DNA of 54,398 nt from contig NZ_VLJN01000008.1 of assembly GCF_007829435.1 (NCBI RefSeq), positions 57,037 to 111,434 of the forward strand, read 5' to 3'. The stretch comes from Cupriavidus gilardii J11. GTDB taxonomy: Bacteria; Pseudomonadota; Gammaproteobacteria; Burkholderiales; Burkholderiaceae. A model generated the notes under the pieces. That model searched no databases. It saw nothing but the letters and a program-made list of their open reading frames with translations, and was not told the DNA's origin. How positions within the stretch are numbered: the stretch's first letter is position 1; each line of letters begins with the position of its first letter. The translations under genes and the position numbers were made by a program. Positions 49,678 through 54,398 of this stretch are shown here, in pieces.

Positions 49678-50333
49678 ATCCACACGATCGCTTCCCCACG
49701 CCGCAGTTGCCCAAGCAGGATGCACCGGCGACATCCGCCAACCCGGAGCCCGCCGATGGACGCCAGGGCGCCAGCTTTCTGGTGATCGACGACGACCCGG
49801 TATTCTCCGGCACGCTGGCGCGGGCCCTGTCCCGCCGGGGATTCGCAGTGGAGGTCGCGCACAACCGGCAGCAGGCACTTGCACTGGCGCAGCGCGGTGT
49901 CTTCGCCTATGTCACGGTCGACCTGCACCTTGCCGTGCCGGCCGAGGATGGCGTGCCGGCGCCGGCAGACTCGGGACTGCAATTGCTCGCGCCGTTGCGA
50001 ACGCTGCTGCCGCACGCGCGCATCCTGATCCTGACCGGCTACGCCAGCATTGCGACGGCCGTCGCGGCGGTCAAGCAGGGGGCAGACGATTATCTGGCCA
50101 AGCCGGCCAACGTCGATTCGATCCTGACGGCGCTGCGCGCCGGAATTTCGGAGGTCGCCGCCGAAGCGGCGCTACAGGATCCGCTGCCGCTATCCGTAGC
50201 CAGGCTCGAATGGGAACACATTCAGCGGGTGCTCGCCGAACACGGCGGCAATGTCTCGGCGACGGCGCGGGCGCTGAACATGCATCGGCGCACGCTCCAG
50301 CGCAAGCTGGCGAAGCGGCCGGTATCGCGCTAG
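49674..50333 (+). CDS. RegA/PrrA/ActR-like response regulator
   Basis: 219 residues. The receiver has the acidic pocket VIDDDPVF, a phosphoacceptor Asp in YVTVDLHL, and LILTGYASIATAV then KQGADDYLAKPAN (conserved Lys). The C-terminal Fis-type HTH is HGGNVSATARALNMHRRTLQRKL, nearly that of RegA. It has an extra 30-residue N-terminal extension. ATGA coupling to the sensor kinase gene shows one operon. Likely targets are redox and respiratory genes. Confidence 0.92.
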   Translation: MNPHDRFPTPQLPKQDAPATSANPEPADGRQGASFLVIDDDPVFSGTLARALSRRGFAVEVAHNRQQALALAQRGVFAYVTVDLHLAVPAEDGVPAPADSGLQLLAPLRTLLPHARILILTGYASIATAVAAVKQGADDYLAKPANVDSILTALRAGISEVAAEAALQDPLPLSVARLEWEHIQRVLAEHGGNVSATARALNMHRRTLQRKLAKRPVSR

Positions 50334-50414
50334 AAATCCCGCCGCAAATGAAAACGGGCCCGCGCATGGCAGGCCCGCATGGCTTTGCAGGCGAGGCTGG
50401 CTGCGCCCCCGGCG

Positions 50415-50705
50415 CTACAGGCGAAGCTGCACGTAGTCCCAGCCCAGGTCCTCTTCGGGGCTCTTGACCGCCGCGCCGGCGCGCGCCGCGTCGAAGGCGT
50501 GACGGCTGGTGCGAGCGCCATAGCCGGCCGGCTCGCCGACAAAAATGGCGTGGCTGACGACGGTCCGCTGGGAAACAGCCGCCACCGTATCGCCTGCCAT
50601 GCGCGGGTCCGGATCATGCCGGTGATCCGGCATTGCGCACAGGAACGTGGTGGCCGCGGCCAGTCCGCCGAGCACGCCCACTGTCACCAAACCAATCCGC
50701 TTCAT
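50415..50705 (-). CDS. Hypothetical secreted protein
   Basis: 96 residues beginning MKRIGLVTVGVLGGLAAATTFLCA, a signal peptide or N-terminal anchor. The mature part is polar with RHDPDPRMAGDTVAAVSQRT and no motif I recognise. The ATG at 50705 has a GGAGG site seven bases upstream, good evidence for translation. It lies between the response regulator gene (convergent) and the CsbD gene (same strand, 159 bases away). Confidence 0.6.
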   Translation of the reverse strand: MKRIGLVTVGVLGGLAAATTFLCAMPDHRHDPDPRMAGDTVAAVSQRTVVSHAIFVGEPAGYGARTSRHAFDAARAGAAVKSPEEDLGWDYVQLRL

Positions 50706-50864
50706 TTTCAACCTCCCTATCCGCGTCACCGCAGCGCGTCACCGCCGGTGCTGATCATGTGTTAACACGTTTCATGGTGCCGCGGGTCCGACGCTTCGAA
50801 TGGAGCGGAAGCTTCGCATCCGCTATCCCATCGCGCCAGTGCGCTTACCAACACTTACAGTGCC

Positions 50865-51068
50865 TTACCAGCGCGTATCACGCTCCCACGCGCGCATCTC
50901 GTCTTCCACCTGTTCCTTGGTGTAGCCGTAGCGCTCCTGGATCCGGCCCGCCAGTTGATCTCGCTTGCCGTTGATCTGCGTCAGGTCATCGTCGGTCAGC
51001 TGGCCCCACTTCTCCTTGATCTTGCCCTTGACCTGATCCCATTTGCCTTCCATCTGATCCCAGTTCAT
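50865..51068 (-). CDS. CsbD-family stress protein
   Basis: 67 residues. MNWDQMEGKWDQVKGKIKEKWGQLTDDDL is the CsbD signature, and GRIQERYGYTKEQVEDEM completes it. Small, charged, helical, related to E. coli YjbJ; general-stress induced, function not known. The ATG at 51068 follows a TTGAGGAGCAAG site. The 206-residue Cys-repeat protein is encoded 100 bases upstream on the same strand. Confidence 0.92.
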   Translation of the reverse strand: MNWDQMEGKWDQVKGKIKEKWGQLTDDDLTQINGKRDQLAGRIQERYGYTKEQVEDEMRAWERDTRW

Positions 51069-51168
51069 GACTTGCTCCTCAATGTGGGTTGAATAAGGCC
51101 GGCACGCCATGACGCGCGTGCCGGCGCTCACCGTTGCATTCGATTCGCGGCCGAAGCAAACAGCCAGC

Positions 51169-51789
51169 TCAACGTCCGTACTTGGCCTTCACATCGGCCT
51201 GGCACTTGTCCTTGGCATCGCCGGACATCGCGTCGCACTTTTCACGGTCGGCCTTGTAGGCGGCGTCCGTCGTGTCCTTGCGGGCGTCGCGGCGAGCCTC
51301 GGCGACATCCGCGCGGCTTCCGCCGGTGGCGGCCTCGCGGCGGGTCTTGGCCTCGCCCACCGCCTTTTCATGGGCGGCCTTGGCTTCCTTCACGCACACG
51401 TCCTTGTCGTTGCCCTTCTTGTCGTCGCAACGCTCCTTGGCCACCTCGTAGTCGCCGTCGGCCTTCACCTTCGCAACCTTGGCGCGTGCAGCGTCGGTGT
51501 TGTCGCGCGTCGCTTCAGCTTCGGCGCGCGCCACATCGCGATCGCGCTTGGCCTCCGCCTCGCAGATGTCCTTCGCGTTGGACTTCAATGCATCGCAACG
51601 CTGCTTGGCGGTCTTGTATTCGGCATCGGCGCGAGAGCGCGCCGCGTCATAGTCCGCTCGTGCACCGGTGGCGGCGGCGCCAGTGGTAGTGCCGGTCTGG
51701 GCGAGCGCGAATCCGGCCGGGGCGGCTACCATCATCGAGCACACGGCGGCAGACAGCCATTTCTTCATCATCTTCTTGCTCCTTTTCAT
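51169..51789 (-). CDS. Secreted Ala/Lys/Asp-rich protein with three C-x10-C repeats
   Basis: 206 residues with a signal peptide (about 1-31, ending GFALAQ). The mature protein is highly charged and helical. It carries three copies of a C-D-x(3-5)-x-K-D-x-C unit with exact C-x10-C spacing: CDALKSNAKDIC, CDDKKGNDKDVC and CDAMSGDAKDKC. Stretches of RADxxxARxxA-type coiled helix separate them. Similar proteins are sometimes annotated as TolA-like or cell-envelope proteins on composition alone. The pairs could be disulfides in helical hairpins. Function unknown. Confidence 0.75.
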   Translation of the reverse strand: MKRSKKMMKKWLSAAVCSMMVAAPAGFALAQTGTTTGAAATGARADYDAARSRADAEYKTAKQRCDALKSNAKDICEAEAKRDRDVARAEAEATRDNTDAARAKVAKVKADGDYEVAKERCDDKKGNDKDVCVKEAKAAHEKAVGEAKTRREAATGGSRADVAEARRDARKDTTDAAYKADREKCDAMSGDAKDKCQADVKAKYGR

Positions 51790-51956
51790 GTCGAATCGGA
51801 TCCTGCCGGGCGACGCCTCTGGGCGATCGCCTGTCTTCAGGGCTTGTGATGAAGCTTAGATTTGAGCCGGAAAGGTAAGCAGACGGGGGCTTCCGAAAGG
51901 GGAGTAAGACGATTCCCACATCACATCGCGGACATCCGAAATCGGCGCGCGAACGC

Positions 51957-51998
51957 CAAAAAAAAGGGGGAATGGATAAAACCATTCCCCCTTTTATC
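51957..51998 (-). terminator. Rho-independent terminator of hslVU
   Basis: AAAAGGGGGAATGG and CCATTCCCCCTTTT form a 14-bp stem with a six-base loop; on the minus strand a run of eight Ts follows. It lies about 60 bases past the hslU stop. Because the stem itself begins with As and ends with Ts it might also work in the other direction. Confidence 0.85.
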
Positions 51999-52059
51999 GA
52001 CGCAGGGACGTCAATACCGGCGGCGATGGCGCGGTGTGCGCCGCGTCTTCCGCATCACG

Positions 52060-53391
52060 TCACAGCACGTAGCGTGACAGGTCTTCGTTGGCGGACAGGT
52101 CGCCCAGACGCTCGTCGACATAGGCGGCATCGATGGTGACGGTCTCGCCGGTGACGCGGCTCGCATTGAACGACAGGTCCTCAAGCAGACGCTCCATTAC
52201 CGTATAGAGCCGGCGGGCGCCGATGTTCTCGACCTTCTCGTTGACCGCATGCGCGATTTCGGCCAGGCGGCGGATGCCATCCGGCGCGAACAGCAGATCG
52301 ACCTGCTCCGTGGCAAGCAGCGCCTGGTATTGCTTGGTCAGGCTGGCGTCGGTCTGCGTCAGGATGGCTTCGAAATCGGCTACGGACAGCGACTCCAGTT
52401 CGACGCGGATCGGGAAGCGCCCCTGCAGTTCCGGGATCAGGTCGCTGGGCTTGGACAAGTGGAAAGCGCCGGACGCGATGAACAGGATGTGGTCGGTGCG
52501 CACCATGCCGTACTTGGTATTGACGGTCGTACCCTCCACCAGCGGCAGCAGGTCGCGCTGCACACCCTGACGCGAGACCTCGCCACCGCCCACGTCGCTG
52601 CGGCTGGCGATCTTGTCGATTTCATCGAGGAACACAATGCCGTTCTGTTCGACATTGGTCAGCGCCTTGTGCTTGAGGTCGTCGTCGTTGACCAGCTTGG
52701 CCGCTTCCTCGTCGATCAGCTGCTTGAAGGCTTCCTTGACCTTCATCTTCCGCCGCAGCTTCTTGCCCTGGCCCAGACCCGCGAACATGCTGCGAAGCTG
52801 CTCGGTCATGTCCTCCATGCCCGGCGGCCCCATGATGTCCAGGCTCGGCAAGCCGGCAGACACTTCGAGCTCCACTTCCTTGTCGTCGAGCTGGCCTTCG
52901 CGCAGCTTCTTGCGAAAGACCTGACGCGTATTCGAATCCTTTTCCTCGGGCTGCGCGAAGCCGATGTCGCGCGCGGGCGGCAACAGCACGTCGAGCAGCC
53001 GGTCCTCTGCCGCGTCCTCGGCCCGCGTACGGACCTTTTTCATTTCGGATTCGCGCGTCTGCTTGATCGCCATCTCGACCAGATCGCGCACGATGGTGTC
53101 GACATCGCGGCCGACATAGCCGACTTCGGTGAACTTGGTGGCCTCGATCTTGATGAATGGCGCATCCGCCAGCTTGGCCAGGCGCCGCGCGATCTCGGTC
53201 TTGCCGACGCCTGTGGGACCGATCATCAGGATGTTCTTCGGCGTGATTTCCTGGCGCAGCGGCTCGGCGACCTGCTGGCGGCGCCAGCGGTTGCGCAACG
53301 CCACCGCGACGGCCTTCTTCGCCTTGTTCTGGCCAATGATGTGCTTGTCGAGTTCGGAAACGATTTCCGACGGGGTCATGGTGTGCGACAT
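52060..53391 (-). CDS. hslU: HslU, ATPase subunit of the HslUV protease
   Basis: 443 residues, AAA+ unfoldase. Walker A is [17 protein letters not shown], Walker [12 protein letters not shown]; the GYVGRDV pore loop and sensor [14 protein letters not shown] are present. It ends LSRYVL, the conserved C-terminal tail that inserts into HslV and activates it. It follows hslV by 70 bases. The pair is part of the heat-shock regulon in many proteobacteria. Confidence 0.97.
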   Translation of the reverse strand: MSHTMTPSEIVSELDKHIIGQNKAKKAVAVALRNRWRRQQVAEPLRQEITPKNILMIGPTGVGKTEIARRLAKLADAPFIKIEATKFTEVGYVGRDVDTIVRDLVEMAIKQTRESEMKKVRTRAEDAAEDRLLDVLLPPARDIGFAQPEEKDSNTRQVFRKKLREGQLDDKEVELEVSAGLPSLDIMGPPGMEDMTEQLRSMFAGLGQGKKLRRKMKVKEAFKQLIDEEAAKLVNDDDLKHKALTNVEQNGIVFLDEIDKIASRSDVGGGEVSRQGVQRDLLPLVEGTTVNTKYGMVRTDHILFIASGAFHLSKPSDLIPELQGRFPIRVELESLSVADFEAILTQTDASLTKQYQALLATEQVDLLFAPDGIRRLAEIAHAVNEKVENIGARRLYTVMERLLEDLSFNASRVTGETVTIDAAYVDERLGDLSANEDLSRYVL

Positions 53392-53461
53392 GGATATCCG
53401 TTCAATGAATGCGCCCGGCCATGGACGGCGCCTTCGCCGCCCTCGTGCGGGGCGCCGCCGC

Positions 53462-53998
53462 TTACTCGAGCGACTCGATCACGAAATTGGTGTTGGTGTA
53501 GATGCAGAGCTCGCCCGCGATACGCAGCGACTTTTCCACCACCTGTTGTGGGGATAGCTCGGTGTTTTCCACCAGCGCCTTCGCCGCCGATTGCGCATAG
53601 GCGCCACCCGACCCGATCGCGGCGATGCCACCTTCCGGGTCCAGCACGTCGCCGTTGCCGGTAATGACCAGCGTCGTGTCGCGGTCGGCGGTGATCAGCA
53701 TCGCTTCGAGCCGGCGCAGCGCGCGATCGGAACGCCAGTCCTTGGCCAGATCGACGGCGGCGCGGGTCAGGTTGCCCTGGTACTTTTCCAGCTTGGCCTC
53801 GAAGCGGTCAAGCAGCGAGAACGCGTCGGCGGTGCTGCCGGCAAACCCGACCAGCACCTTGCCGTTGTAGATGCGGCGCACCTTGCGCGCCGTGCCTTTC
53901 ATCACGATATTGCCAAGCGTGACCTGGCCGTCGCCGCCCAACGCGACCTGATTGCCCCGACGGACGCTGACGATGGTAGTGCCGTGATACTGTTCCAT
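53462..53998 (-). CDS. hslV: HslV, peptidase subunit of the HslUV protease
   Basis: 178 residues. The N-terminal propeptide MEQYHG precedes TTIVSVRR, whose first Thr is the nucleophile after processing. [32 protein letters not shown] and [12 protein letters not shown] are characteristic. The ATG at 53998 is chosen; the frame continues upstream without similarity. A CTTGAA at 54053-54048 (minus strand) could be a sigma-32 minus-35 box, but the matching minus-10 is poor. Confidence 0.97.
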   Translation of the reverse strand: MEQYHGTTIVSVRRGNQVALGGDGQVTLGNIVMKGTARKVRRIYNGKVLVGFAGSTADAFSLLDRFEAKLEKYQGNLTRAAVDLAKDWRSDRALRRLEAMLITADRDTTLVITGNGDVLDPEGGIAAIGSGGAYAQSAAKALVENTELSPQQVVEKSLRIAGELCIYTNTNFVIESLE

Positions 53999-54136
53999 GG
54001 TGCCTCTGTATTGGTTCAGCCAGCTACTTGGCGGCGGCGGCGCCGAATTCAAGGGCAGACGGCGGCACGTGCAATCCCGTGCCCGAGCCGGCCGGTGAAG
54101 TGCCGCAAGCGGCACGATCAGCGCAGTTGCGCGGAA

Positions 54137-54398
54137 TCAGGTGCGGAAGATATCGTCGAGGGTTGGGGCCGTCAGCACACGGTCGACCCACGCGTCGATG
54201 CGTTCCATCGGCGCCTGGTGGATTCGCTGCACCACTTCGGAGGGCAGGGCGCCGAAGCGCTGGGCAAGCAGTCGCTCCAGTACCTGCGCCTCCCCTTGCT
54301 GCATCCCTTCCTGCATCCCGCGCTGCAACCCCTCGCGCTTATACTCTTCCGCCCACACGTCGAAATGATTGGCCATCGCCATCTTCAGCTCCTTCAGG
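54137..54398 (-). CDS. C-terminal part of an Rpn/DUF4351-type protein (gene enters from beyond the window)
   Basis: The frame is open to the window edge. An internal ATG at 54382 is preceded in frame by LKELK, so the gene almost surely starts outside. The visible part has a charged MANHFDVWAEEYKREG segment, a GlnGly-rich helix (GLQRGMQEGMQQGEAQ) and the DUF4351-like end VLERLLAQRFGALPSEVVQRI...AWVDRVLTAPTLDDIF. DUF4351 tails occur on Rpn/PD-(D/E)XK recombination-promoting nuclease-like (transposase-related) proteins. The catalytic part is not visible. Confidence 0.7.
   Translation of the reverse strand, partial: LKELKMAMANHFDVWAEEYKREGLQRGMQEGMQQGEAQVLERLLAQRFGALPSEVVQRIHQAPMERIDAWVDRVLTAPTLDDIFRT

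Noticed and set aside
54045-54053. Sigma-32 promoter of hslVU
   Set aside because: CTTGAA is present on the minus strand but no acceptable minus-10 element follows at the right spacing.

Overview
The window is high-GC, densely packed chromosomal DNA of a betaproteobacterium in the Burkholderiaceae. It looks most like Cupriavidus or Ralstonia. The reasons are the core gene order (hslV-hslU, argB, slmA, metX-metW, ampG, argC, xthA/pyrE, dapF next to tandem lpxL genes and metK, a thiC-thiO-thiS-thiG-thiE cluster, and ahcY-holin-metF behind an SAH riboswitch) and the protein variants: type-2 ArgC, Kdo hydroxylase, RegB-like kinase. No tRNA, rRNA, CRISPR array, prophage or insertion sequence was recognised.

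Layout. Positions 1-9750 hold the first codons of an SDR reductase, a MidA-type methyltransferase, a DUF2905 membrane protein, a large F-box-like solenoid protein, cca, a GST, an NDUFA9-like reductase, a soluble lytic transglycosylase and 5-formyl-THF cyclo-ligase. At 9747-13046 two unusual genes diverge. One looks like an EspL/OspD/ShET2-type cysteine protease effector with an ankyrin-like tail; the other is a 493-residue protein I do not recognise. From 13043 to 16581 lie a ThiS-like/Mut7-C protein, metF, a small holin-family protein and ahcY, with an SAH riboswitch upstream. At 16847-24116 is thiamine biosynthesis: thiD alone, and thiCOSGE behind a TPP riboswitch. An AidB-type acyl-CoA dehydrogenase follows. 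Then come three tandem paralogous small membrane proteins sharing an HRIDV motif, for which I know no family.

From 28041 to 41244: kdoO, two Hsp20 genes with a sigma-32-like promoter, a frameshifted metK, three consecutive lipid A acyltransferase genes, dapF, pyrE, xthA, argC, a damaged M48 protease, ampG and a TesB-like thioesterase. From 41409 to 54398: metX-metW behind a leader carrying a strong intrinsic terminator, slmA, a HAD nucleotidase, argB, a small Cys-rich protein, a LysR regulator, a PCu(A)C copper chaperone, a RegB/RegA-like pair, three small envelope/stress proteins, hslVU, and the end of a DUF4351/Rpn-type protein.

How the genes work together. Much of the window serves methionine and the methyl cycle (metF, ahcY, metK, metX, metW), thiamine, arginine (argB, argC), and lipid A/peptidoglycan turnover (lpxL paralogs, kdoO, ampG, slt). 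The most interesting accessory content is the set of effector-like or orphan genes placed singly between core genes (1500-3707, 9747-13046, 26044-27853). A GC-rich palindromic repeat family recurs in intergenic gaps. Two core genes (metK, M48 protease) are broken in this sequence; the metK break sits in a C homopolymer and may well be a sequencing error.
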